Of a stretch of 64,000 nt of DNA, positions 8,955 to 16,164 are shown one piece after another. Location of the stretch: the NCBI GenBank assembly GCA_003385635.1, contig QQUY01000003.1, positions 248,001 through 312,000 on the forward strand. Direction: 5' to 3'. The notes beneath the pieces are model-generated. The model had not been told where the DNA came from. It did no database searches and saw nothing but the letters and a program-made list of their open reading frames with translations. Origin of the DNA: Acidobacteriota bacterium (GTDB lineage: Bacteria > Acidobacteriota > Blastocatellia > Pyrinomonadales > Pyrinomonadaceae). A program made the position numbers and the translations under genes. Numbering within the stretch: position 1 is the first letter of the stretch; each line of letters starts with the position of its first letter.

Positions 8955-10379
8955 ATGTCTACAAGCAGCAATTCTGTGCGCAGTCCTGCGCGTGACTACA
9001 CCCTTTGGTCGGTGCTGGTCGAAGCAATCAGGGGATCGAACCGCGATTTTACAAAGGGCTCGATAGGGCTATCCGTGTTTTTGCTCGCGGTCCCGATGAT
9101 CCTTGAGATGATCATGGAATCGATCTTCGCGGTCGTCGACGTGTTCTTTGTCGCACGGCTCGGCGCCGAGGCGGTTGCTGTCGTGGGGATCACCGAATCG
9201 ATGATGGTGCTGATCTACGCAGTCGCGATCGGGCTGTCGATCGGCGCCACCGCGACGGTTTCGCGAAGGATCGGTGAGAAGGACTTCGACGGCGCGGCGC
9301 GCTCGGCGACGCACGCCATATATATGGGCATCGTCGTTTCGGTCGTAATGGGCGTCGTCGGCGTGATATGGGCTCCGGAATTCCTTGGACTCATCGGCGC
9401 CGAGCCGGAGGTCGTCGCTCAGGGCGTTACCTTCACGAGGATCATGCTGGGCGCAAACTGCGTCGTGGTCTTTCTTTTCCTTTTGAACGCGATCTTTCGC
9501 GGCGCCGGTGACGCGGCCATCGCGATGAGGGTGCTTTGGCTCTCGAACGCTTTGAACATCGTGCTCGACCCTATGCTGATCTTCGGTATCTGGATATTTC
9601 CGGAGCTTGGAGTGACGGGCGCGGCAGTTGCGACTGTGATCGGCCGCGGTATCGGCGTGATCTACGCTTCTTACGTGCTCTTTTACGGCGAGAAGCGATT
9701 TCAGATCCGGGCCGAACACTGGAAACTCGACGTCGACCGGTTCAAGCGATTGTTCAGCGTTTCTTGGGTTGCGGTTCTTCAGTTCCTGATCGGGACCGCC
9801 AGCTGGCTGGGGTTGATGCGTGTCGTTGCCGGTTTCGGAAGCCAGGCTGTAGCGGGATACACGATCTCGATAAGGATCGTTATCTTCGCGCTTCTGCCTT
9901 CAGTCGGACTGGCCAATGCGGCGGCGACGCTGGTAGGCCAGAATCTTGGGGCTCAGAAATCGGATCGTGCTGAAAGAAGCGTCTGGACCGCCGCTAAGTA
10001 CAACGCGATCTTTCAGACCTCGATCGGTATCGCGTTCGCGATCTTTGCCGAACCGATCGTATGGATATTCACGACCGAACCCGAGGTCAGCCGATACGCG
10101 GTTGATTCGCTGAGGATCATTTCGTACGGCTTCTTCTTCTACGCGATCGGAATGGTCGTCGAAACGGCTTTCAACGGCGCAGGCGACACGTGGACTCCGA
10201 CGTATCTCAACCTGTTCGTCTTCTGGCTGTTCGAGATTCCTCTGGCGATCGTCCTTGCACACTACTTCGGCTACGGGCCGTACGGCGTGTTCTGGGCGAT
10301 AACGATTGCCTTCTCGATGCTTGCCGTTGTTTCGGTAATTCTGTTCCGCCGTGGGAAGTGGAAGCTGATGGAGGTGTGA
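8955..10379 (+). CDS. MATE family multidrug/sodium antiporter
   Basis: A 474-residue polytopic membrane protein with about 12 hydrophobic segments arranged as two homologous halves, typical of multidrug and toxic compound extrusion proteins. Signature-like stretches include IPMILEMIMESIF-type first helix (seen as VPMILEMIMESIFAVVD), FRGAGDAAIAM at the end of the first half and FNGAGDTWTP in the matching place of the second half. Start ATG at 8955 follows a ggggat stretch. It would export drugs or metabolites in exchange for Na+ or H+. No substrate or regulator can be read from the neighbours. The 3' end faces a small membrane-protein gene across a repeat gap. Confidence 0.93.
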   Translation: MSTSSNSVRSPARDYTLWSVLVEAIRGSNRDFTKGSIGLSVFLLAVPMILEMIMESIFAVVDVFFVARLGAEAVAVVGITESMMVLIYAVAIGLSIGATATVSRRIGEKDFDGAARSATHAIYMGIVVSVVMGVVGVIWAPEFLGLIGAEPEVVAQGVTFTRIMLGANCVVVFLFLLNAIFRGAGDAAIAMRVLWLSNALNIVLDPMLIFGIWIFPELGVTGAAVATVIGRGIGVIYASYVLFYGEKRFQIRAEHWKLDVDRFKRLFSVSWVAVLQFLIGTASWLGLMRVVAGFGSQAVAGYTISIRIVIFALLPSVGLANAAATLVGQNLGAQKSDRAERSVWTAAKYNAIFQTSIGIAFAIFAEPIVWIFTTEPEVSRYAVDSLRIISYGFFFYAIGMVVETAFNGAGDTWTPTYLNLFVFWLFEIPLAIVLAHYFGYGPYGVFWAITIAFSMLAVVSVILFRRGKWKLMEV

Positions 10380-10388
10380 TTTGCAGGT

Positions 10389-10700
10389 CGTGAATCGTGA
10401 ATAGTGAATCGTGAATCGTAAATCGTAAATCGTAAATCGTGAATAGTGAACTGAAAATGGTGAATCGAAAATTGAGAATTGTGAGTTGTGAATTACTTGT
10501 TCTAGTAGATCGTGAATCGTAAATAGAGAGTCTGGTATGACACGCTCCGGGAAGTTAAGACCACCGCGCCAAAAAGTAGTCGGACGCCTATCAACAATTC
10601 ACAACTCCCCATTCTCATTTTTCAATTCACTATTCACTATTCACTATTCACTATTCACGATTCACGATCTGCAACTCCCCATTCTCAATTTTCACTTCAC
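10389..10700. repeat. Opposed arrays of GTGAATCG/ATTCACGA words between convergent genes
   Basis: The left arm (10389-10520) is built of gtgaatcg, gtgaatag and gtaaatcg words at about 8-bp period, then shifts to gaaaattgagaattgtgag. The right arm (10608-10700) has the complementary words in mirrored order (cacaactccc, attctcatttttcaattc, actattcactattcac, gattcacgatc). The two arms could pair over roughly 90 bp. They sit between the MATE gene and a convergent small membrane-protein gene. Confidence 0.75.
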
Positions 10701-10745
10701 GATTTACGAATTCCTCTCAACTTTGCGCCTACGTTTCTTTGCGGT

Positions 10746-11255
10746 TTATTTCTTTCCGGCATCGAGGATCGAAGGAAGCTTAAATTCCTCATGGAACGGG
10801 CCCCAGTCGCCGGGCGGGTTATAGATCAGATAGCTGATCGAGAGCCAGTAATAGGCGGTGTAGAAAACGAAAGCGATCGAGGCGGCTGCTTCCAGGAACA
10901 AAGGGTTTGCATTCGGGACGACGACGGTCGATACCGAGACAAGTATTAGCACCGCAAGAAATGACGGAAGGAAAAGTATAGACAGAACTATATCGCCAAA
11001 ACTGTCGGCCAGTTCGAGCAAGTTTGGCCCGGAAGACCGAATCCCTGAATGGAAAACGAACTGCTCTCCTTGTACCGAATCTGATTCTTGTCCTGCTGTC
11101 TGGCGAATTTCAGCTTCGATCTTATATTGCTCGATCTTCTTGACCGGTCTTGTAGAAAGAACGGCACAACTAGCTATCACGCTGGCAATTAAAACAACGA
11201 AAACAAACCTGGAGCGGAAGAATTCGACGAAGTGTTCGGGCGGGTTGATGTTCAT
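10746..11255 (-). CDS. Small membrane protein of unknown function
   Basis: A 169-residue protein preceded by a strong ribosome-binding site (GAGGAGG, 6-7 bases before ATG). Hydrophobic segments lie at about residues 15-33, 88-112 and 118-140, so two or three membrane spans are expected, with a soluble loop of ~50 residues after the first. The first segment contains a Cys (ASCAVL), which could be a lipoprotein-like site but the context is not a good lipobox. No domain is recognised. It is convergent with the MATE exporter and not obviously in an operon. Confidence 0.65.
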   Translation of the reverse strand: MNINPPEHFVEFFRSRFVFVVLIASVIASCAVLSTRPVKKIEQYKIEAEIRQTAGQESDSVQGEQFVFHSGIRSSGPNLLELADSFGDIVLSILFLPSFLAVLILVSVSTVVVPNANPLFLEAAASIAFVFYTAYYWLSISYLIYNPPGDWGPFHEEFKLPSILDAGKK

Positions 11256-11486
11256 TGCGGCCTCCTCTGGTTACCCGCAAAGACCCGCTTGATCGCTTTC
11301 AGTTCCGAAGAGAAAAAAAGGACACAGATAAACACAGATGGAACCGATGGGTGGCTGAATCTCAGCATCGTCGGCCATTGGCCGAAGCTCGAATCTCAGA
11401 TTCCAGATCTCAGAGACGGAGAATCGAACCGTTTAGAGCAGCGCTTGCGCTGCCCTGAGCGGGTCACACCCGCTTCATTTCTGTGA
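11256..11486. repeat. Repeat-bearing gap: cacagataaacacagat word, GATCTCAGA words and left RAYT inverted repeat
   Basis: Positions 11318-11340 carry the word pair gacacag/aaacacag, 11391-11413 carry aatctcagattccagatctc, and 11431-11475 is the left copy of the RAYT-flanking inverted repeat. The latter has two hairpins, GCAGCGCTTGCGCTGC and AGCGGGTCACACCCGCT. Confidence 0.75.
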
Positions 11487-12065
11487 CTATTGCACTTCTA
11501 ACCGGCCGCATGCGACCTCATCCGCCTTCCAATGCATCGGCCGGTCTACTCGCAACGGAACCGGGTCCTCGTTCGCCGGATGAAGTGCCCGATAGCTTGA
11601 CCATTTCCAGTCCCTCGGGTGTTTGCACAACCCCGCCCTGACCGGATTGTTGTGTATGTATCCGGTCTTCTGGATCATGAACTCCGAAGACACTAAGTCG
11701 ATCACAGCCGATCGTGTCATCCAAACTGCATAGTTTCTGTTAGCTACATTCAAATAAAGTCTTTCGAGCATTCTCTCCGAACCGTTCCTCATTAATCTGT
11801 CTAAGATTAGCCGCGCTGACTTACCCTTGATCTTGTTCAGGATCGTGCTCAATTCGGGTCGAAGGGGGTTCACGATCATATGAACGTGATCGGGCATAAA
11901 GACGTAGCTGCAGAGCTTGAACGGATGTTTCTCTCGGATCTCATCGAATACGCGGGCGAGGATCCTGCAATTTCCCTCGTCCGCGAACAAACGCGAACGC
12001 TGGTTACAGACCATAGTCACATAATGGCACGTGTTCGGATCGTTGGTGAGGAATATTCGATCCAT
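11487..12065 (-). mobile_element. REP-associated tyrosine transposase (RAYT, Y1_Tnp/HUH)
   Basis: A 192-residue single-domain Y1 transposase of the IS200/IS605 superfamily. The HUH metal site is visible as MPDHVHMIVNP, and the later helix GYIHNNPVRAGL holds the probable catalytic Tyr, followed by the HPRDWKWSSYRA stretch that is characteristic of RAYT proteins. RAYTs act on REP hairpins in single-stranded DNA. Here the gene lies between a 45-bp repeat at 11431-11475 and its inverted copy at 12085-12130, which supports the assignment. No TnpB partner is present. Solo hairpins of the same family lie at 405-550. The gene looks intact. Confidence 0.93.
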
Positions 12066-12084
12066 CAGCAGCAGGTTGAATTAC

Positions 12085-12130
12085 GAAGCGGGTGTGACCC
12101 GCTTTGGGCAGCGCAAGCGCTGCTCTAAAC
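12085..12130. repeat. Right inverted repeat of the RAYT unit
   Basis: Reverse complement of 11431-11475 except for one base difference and a one-base length change in the linker between the two hairpins. It contains AGCGGGTGTGACCCGCT and GCAGCGCAAGCGCTGC. With the left copy it brackets the RAYT gene. Confidence 0.9.
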
Positions 12131-12293
12131 GACATTGGGGCTATGGTATCTGCTTGTTGATTAATTGTCTTTAATGATTCTAAATCTTTGTAGATTCAAA
12201 GACATAATCCGCAGATTCCGTGTACTCTGTGCGCTCTGTGGTGATTCCATCCAGTGAAAGTTGACATTGATTTGATAGAATATTCGGCGTCGA

Positions 12294-13025
12294 ATGGATA
12301 TGTCCTCAAGCACGTTTCCCGATCCGAAGCAGTACGGATTTCCCGAGTGGGTCAAGATCGGGAAATACTATTTCAATGCGGCGGACATCATCTCCTTCGG
12401 TGACGAGCTGACTGTAGAGAACGTCCTTGAGGCGTACGCGAAAGGTATTTTTCCGTGGCATATTCCGGGCCTTCCGCTTCCCTGGTTCTGCCCCGCATCG
12501 AGGGCGATCCTGAGATTTGAGGACCTGACTGTCCCTAGAAGTCTTGCGAAGTTTTTTCGGAACACCGACCTGGTTTGCACGATAGATAAGGCGTTTCGGG
12601 AAGTAATAGTTTCGTGTGCAAAGGTCCCGCGCACGCACGAGGCGGGGACCTGGATAACGGACCAGTTCATCGACGTATACACCGAAGTTCACAAGAAGGG
12701 GCACGCGCATAGCGTGGAAGTTTGGGACGGCGACGAGCTGGTCGGCGGCCTTTACGGTGTGGATGCCGGAGGCGTGTTCTGCGGTGAGAGCATGTTCTTT
12801 GTCCGGTCCAATGCCTCGAAGATCGCCCTTCTGACGCTGGTCGAGCATCTGAAAGAGCAAGGGTCGGAATGGATAGACATCCAGGTAATGACGCCGCATT
12901 TTGAAAAGCTAGGTGCGACAGAAATACCCAGGGAAGTCTTTTTGAAAGAACTGGCTGATGTACGGTCGAGGGGACTTAAAGTCTTTCCCGGTTCGGCAGC
13001 GGCCGAAGATAAGATTAAGAATTAG
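12294..13025 (+). CDS. aat: Leucyl/phenylalanyl-tRNA--protein transferase
   Basis: A 243-residue enzyme of the N-degron pathway: it attaches Leu or Phe from aminoacyl-tRNA to proteins bearing N-terminal Arg or Lys, marking them for ClpAP. The family signature is clear: LEAYAKGIFPW, then WFCPASRAIL, later THEAGTWITDQFIDVY, HAHSVEVWDGDELVGGLYGV and the ESMFF segment. Length is within the family range (about 200-250). The N-terminus is somewhat longer than the E. coli enzyme; the ATG at 12300 two codons downstream is an equal candidate start. A TPR protein gene follows 36 bp later on the same strand. Confidence 0.95.
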   Translation: MDMSSSTFPDPKQYGFPEWVKIGKYYFNAADIISFGDELTVENVLEAYAKGIFPWHIPGLPLPWFCPASRAILRFEDLTVPRSLAKFFRNTDLVCTIDKAFREVIVSCAKVPRTHEAGTWITDQFIDVYTEVHKKGHAHSVEVWDGDELVGGLYGVDAGGVFCGESMFFVRSNASKIALLTLVEHLKEQGSEWIDIQVMTPHFEKLGATEIPREVFLKELADVRSRGLKVFPGSAAAEDKIKN

Positions 13026-13061
13026 GAGTTACGATTCCTGCCCAGGCAGGAGGACCACAAA

Positions 13062-14249
13062 ATGAACCAGGCTCTAAAAGGTCGATGGGCTGCATTTGTT
13101 GCCCTGTCTCTGGCTTGCTCGCTTTTCGTTTTGCAACCGGTTTCGGTACTTGCTCAGGACGAAGACCAGGATCCGGACCGCGCGGAAGCTATCCGCCTGA
13201 TAGACGAGAACAAGTATCTTGACGCACTTCCCATCCTTGAGCGCATCGTTCTCGAATACCCGAGAGATGCAGAACTCTGGGCGCATTTCGGGATCGCGAT
13301 CATTTCGAACTCGGTCGTGCTTTCCACGCCCGACGAGCGCAGGGAAGAGCAGGAGCGCGGTATCAAGGCGCTGATGCGTGCGAAACAACTCGGCACAGAG
13401 AACGAAAGGGCTCTCGACCTGCTTGACCAGTTCGAAGGTGCGGATGGAAATGACAACTTCGTCTCCGATAATCCGGAGGTCGAGAAAGCTCTTCGTGAGG
13501 GCGAGGCATTCTTCGGCCGAGGCGATTACGAGAACGCGTTCAAGTCGTATGAACGTGCGCACAAGCTTGATCCGAAAAACTACGAAGCGGTCCTGTTTAT
13601 GGGCGATTGTTATTACGCACAGAAGAAGTACCAGGAAGCGGAACCTTGGTTCGCTAAAGCCGTTGCACTCGATCCGGACCGTGAAATGGCATATAGATTC
13701 TGGGGTGACGCGCTTCTTTACCAGGAAAAGTATGACGATGCGCGTGAGAAATTCATCGATGCGATCGTCGCACAGCCTTATGCACGGATGGGTTGGTCTG
13801 CGCTCAGCAGATGGGCGGAAGCAGCCGAACAGGATATTGGTATCTATGAGGTTGTGCCGCCGGGTAACGATCTCGGAGATCCGATCGAGATTAAAGAAGA
13901 GCTTTTGAGTTCGGATGACGGTACGGTCCACTGGCGCGAATACACGAAGATGCGAAAGAAGCTTGCGCCAGCCAGTTCTGCGGGAGGGCCTCTGTTCTCT
14001 CACGATATATCCGCCTGGAAGAGCGTAGCCGAAGCGTTTCGCAAGGACCTTAAGGCCGGAAAGATAAAGTACCCTGACGCGAGCCTTGTAAACCTGCTTC
14101 GACTAGTCGATCAGGGCCTTTTGGAGCCTTACCTCTTGCTAGTGAGGCCATACGACCATTACGGCGATGATTACATGCTGTACCGTGCCGCCAATCGCGA
14201 CAAGATCAGGACGTACATCGTTAGACACGTACTGTTGTCGGACAAGTGA
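13062..14249 (+). CDS. Exported TPR-repeat protein
   Basis: A 395-residue protein with a signal peptide (residues ~1-31, ending VSVLAQ). Tetratricopeptide repeats run through about residues 145-265, for example the units around GRGDYENAFKSYERAHKLDP and QKKYQEAEPWFAKAVALDP, with weaker repeats near residues 40-110. The C-terminal ~130 residues have no recognised domain. TPRs bind protein partners; the partner is unknown. The start is set by an AGGAGG box 8 bases before ATG. That box lies beside a small inverted repeat (CCTGC...GCAGG). The stop codon overlaps the start of the next gene (TGATG), so translation is probably coupled with the YwbE-like gene. Confidence 0.85.
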   Translation: MNQALKGRWAAFVALSLACSLFVLQPVSVLAQDEDQDPDRAEAIRLIDENKYLDALPILERIVLEYPRDAELWAHFGIAIISNSVVLSTPDERREEQERGIKALMRAKQLGTENERALDLLDQFEGADGNDNFVSDNPEVEKALREGEAFFGRGDYENAFKSYERAHKLDPKNYEAVLFMGDCYYAQKKYQEAEPWFAKAVALDPDREMAYRFWGDALLYQEKYDDAREKFIDAIVAQPYARMGWSALSRWAEAAEQDIGIYEVVPPGNDLGDPIEIKEELLSSDDGTVHWREYTKMRKKLAPASSAGGPLFSHDISAWKSVAEAFRKDLKAGKIKYPDASLVNLLRLVDQGLLEPYLLLVRPYDHYGDDYMLYRAANRDKIRTYIVRHVLLSDK

Positions 14250-14455
14250 TGAAGTATCCCGGCCGAGATGAGATCAAGCCTGATTCGACCGTGTCGATCG
14301 TGAGGAAGCAGGACCAGCGCACCGGAAAAGAGGTCGAGGGAACGGTGCGTGATATCCTCACCCGTTCGCGTTTCCATCCGCACGGTATAAAGGTCCGTCT
14401 TGACGACGGTAGTGTTGGGCGCGTCAAACGAATACTATCGGGGACAGAAGAATGA
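14249..14455 (+). CDS. YwbE family protein (DUF2196)
   Basis: A 68-residue protein matching the small YwbE/DUF2196 family, whose members share a core 'KQDQRTGK ... G.V.DILT.S..HPHGIKVRL.DG.VGRV'. All of these elements are visible (KQDQRTGKEVEG, DILTRSRFHPHGI, VRLDDGSVGRV). Function of the family is not established; the beta-rich sequence resembles small nucleic-acid-binding folds. ATG at 14249 overlaps the stop of the TPR gene (TGATG); a GTG one codon earlier is an alternative. Its own stop overlaps the ATG of the downstream reductase (ATGA), indicating a translationally coupled operon. Confidence 0.88.
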   Translation: MKYPGRDEIKPDSTVSIVRKQDQRTGKEVEGTVRDILTRSRFHPHGIKVRLDDGSVGRVKRILSGTEE

Positions 14456-15495
14456 ACTTTCTTATCTACGGAGCATATGGATACACGGGAGATCTGATCG
14501 CGCGCGAGGCCGCCGCGAGAGGAATAACGCCGATTCTGGCCGGCCGCGATGCGGAAAAGACAAGAAGCATCGCGGAAGAGCTTGGGCTCGATTACAGGGC
14601 ATTTTCCCTTGACGACACGGAGCAGCTTGACGAAGTTCTGGACGAAGTCGGGTTTGTGATCCATTGTGCAGGTCCATTCTCGATTACTGCCACACCGATG
14701 GTCGAGGCATGTCTGAGGACGGGCACTCACTATCTGGACATCACTGGTGAGATAGCGGTCTTTGAAGCGATGGCGGCACTGGATGAAAAGGCCAAACAGG
14801 CCGGGATAATGGTGATGCCCGGTGTCGGATTTGACGTCGTTCCCACTGATTCTCTTGCGAGGCACCTTAGTAACGAAATGCCTGACGCGGAGGACCTTAC
14901 GCTAGCCTTTTACGGACTCGGACGGATCTCCCACGGAACGCAGAGAACGATGACGATGAATGTCGGTAGAGGAGGCGCGATTCGCAGTGACGGTGAGATC
15001 ACTCCTGTACCTGCCGCCTGGAAAACGCGGGAAATAGATTTTGGAGAAGTTAAGAAGGAAGGGGTTACGATTCCCTGGGGGGATGTCTCGACCGCTTTCT
15101 ACACGACAGGTATTCCGAACATAAAAGTGTTCACTGTGATGCCCGATGCACAGATGCGCATGTTGAGGCTGAGCAATTATATTGGCTGGCTTTTGGCAAC
15201 TTCGCCGGTTCAGGCGATCCTGCAGAGTCAGATCCCTGAAGGCGGACCTTCGCTTGAGGAGAGGGAAAAGGGTAAGACCTATCTTTGGGGACGTGTGACA
15301 AACAATGAAGGCGAGGCGAAAGAAGCCCGGTTGTTTGGGCCTGAGGGTTACAAATTCACAATGCTGACTGCCTTAATGATCGCTGAAAGAATTATGAGCG
15401 GGGAGCATTGCGTGGGTTTCCAGACACCTGCTGGTTGCTACGGCGCTGATATGGTGCTCGAGATAGAAGGTGTCAAAAGGGAAGACGCCAGATAG
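14452..15495 (+). CDS. Saccharopine dehydrogenase-like NAD(P)-binding reductase
   Basis: A 347-residue protein with an N-terminal Rossmann fold (GAYGYTGDLIA, residues ~6-16), then LAGRDAEK and CAGPFSITATPMVEACLRTGTHYLDITGE, the conserved pattern of the saccharopine dehydrogenase NADP-binding family that includes mycobacterial trans-acting enoyl reductases. It is likely a cytoplasmic NAD(P)H-dependent oxidoreductase; the substrate cannot be told from sequence, and a true role in lysine metabolism is unlikely given the genomic setting. Start overlaps the previous stop (ATGA). Length fits the family. A bidirectional terminator follows. Confidence 0.85.
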   Translation: MNFLIYGAYGYTGDLIAREAAARGITPILAGRDAEKTRSIAEELGLDYRAFSLDDTEQLDEVLDEVGFVIHCAGPFSITATPMVEACLRTGTHYLDITGEIAVFEAMAALDEKAKQAGIMVMPGVGFDVVPTDSLARHLSNEMPDAEDLTLAFYGLGRISHGTQRTMTMNVGRGGAIRSDGEITPVPAAWKTREIDFGEVKKEGVTIPWGDVSTAFYTTGIPNIKVFTVMPDAQMRMLRLSNYIGWLLATSPVQAILQSQIPEGGPSLEEREKGKTYLWGRVTNNEGEAKEARLFGPEGYKFTMLTALMIAERIMSGEHCVGFQTPAGCYGADMVLEIEGVKREDAR

Positions 15496-15513
15496 TACCG
15501 CTATAACAGGGAA

Positions 15514-15558
15514 GGCGGAGGCGCCGGGAATTTTTCCGGCACTCCGCCAAATTCTTTT
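15514..15558. terminator. Bidirectional terminator between convergent genes
   Basis: Nested inverted repeat: outer arms GGCGGAG/CTCCGCC (15514-15520, 15542-15548) and inner arms GCCGG/CCGGC around an AT-rich loop, followed by a T-rich run (attctttt). It separates the reductase gene from the convergent acidic-protein gene. Confidence 0.75.
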
Positions 15559-15573
15559 CCAAACTGAGAAATT

Positions 15574-15954
15574 CTAAGCCGAAGCGTCTTCCGCCATTGC
15601 GGGACTGTCAGTCTCGTGGATCTCGCTGGTGAAGAGGCTGAGGATCTTCTGTCCCTCGGCCGACCGCGCGCTGATCGTGCGGATGTGCTTCTTGCCCTGC
15701 ATCTCCCAGATCGCGGAGATCTCGCCCTCTTTCTCGACGGCGTGATAAGAGATCTCTTCTTCTTCCGCCTCAGGCTTCGCTTCTTCAGCTTCAGGCTTGG
15801 ACTCAGCAGTTTCTTCCTTCGCCTCTGCTGTCTCTGCCTTTACTTCCGTTTCCTCGGTCTTGGCCTCTACGGCTGCTGTACTTTCATCGGTAGCTGCGGC
15901 GGTTGTTTCTTCCGCTTTTTCTTCTGCAGCGTTCTGCGTTTCGTTCTCGGACAT
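15574..15954 (-). CDS. Small acidic Ala/Glu-rich protein of unknown function
   Basis: A 126-residue protein. Residues ~1-75 are low-complexity and strongly acidic (repeating A-E-E-K, T-A-A and EEAKPEAEEE units, probably disordered). The last ~50 residues are less biased and may fold (ISYHAVEKEGEISAIWEMQGKKHIRTISARS). No domain recognised. I chose ATG at 15954, which has AAGGAG 13 bases upstream; a longer frame to 16089 would run into the B-type hairpin repeat and is rejected as the start. It sits downstream of nrfA on the same strand, but the repeat between them makes co-transcription uncertain. Confidence 0.65.
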   Translation of the reverse strand: MSENETQNAAEEKAEETTAAATDESTAAVEAKTEETEVKAETAEAKEETAESKPEAEEAKPEAEEEEISYHAVEKEGEISAIWEMQGKKHIRTISARSAEGQKILSLFTSEIHETDSPAMAEDASA

Positions 15955-16057
15955 TAAAACTGGTTCACTCCTTGGTACTTGCGGTGTTTCCTTGATCTTT
16001 TGCAAATGAGGATTCTGCCACAGAGGGGCACGTATGTCGAGTTTGTTTACGTCTGAG

Positions 16058-16143
16058 ACGTCGCTACGCGACTGAGTTGATGTATTCACCAGTTCACCGT
16101 GGCCTGCAGGCCACGGCTAAGATACACCTTCGCTGTGCGATGA
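16058..16143 (-). repeat. B-type three-hairpin repeat immediately downstream of nrfA
   Basis: Contains GTCGCTACGCGAC (16060-16072), CCGTGGCCTGCAGGCCACGG (16097-16116), the conserved linker GCTAAGATACACC and a decayed third hairpin (16129-16143). Same module as the array around the transposase at 22 kb, in B orientation. Confidence 0.88.
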
Positions 16144-16164
16144 AACGAGATCCGTCCTCAGTCT

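Noticed and set aside
13074..14003. Minus-strand ORF of 309 residues opposite the TPR gene
   Set aside because: Antisense shadow; the plus strand has signal peptide, TPR motifs and a strong ribosome-binding site.
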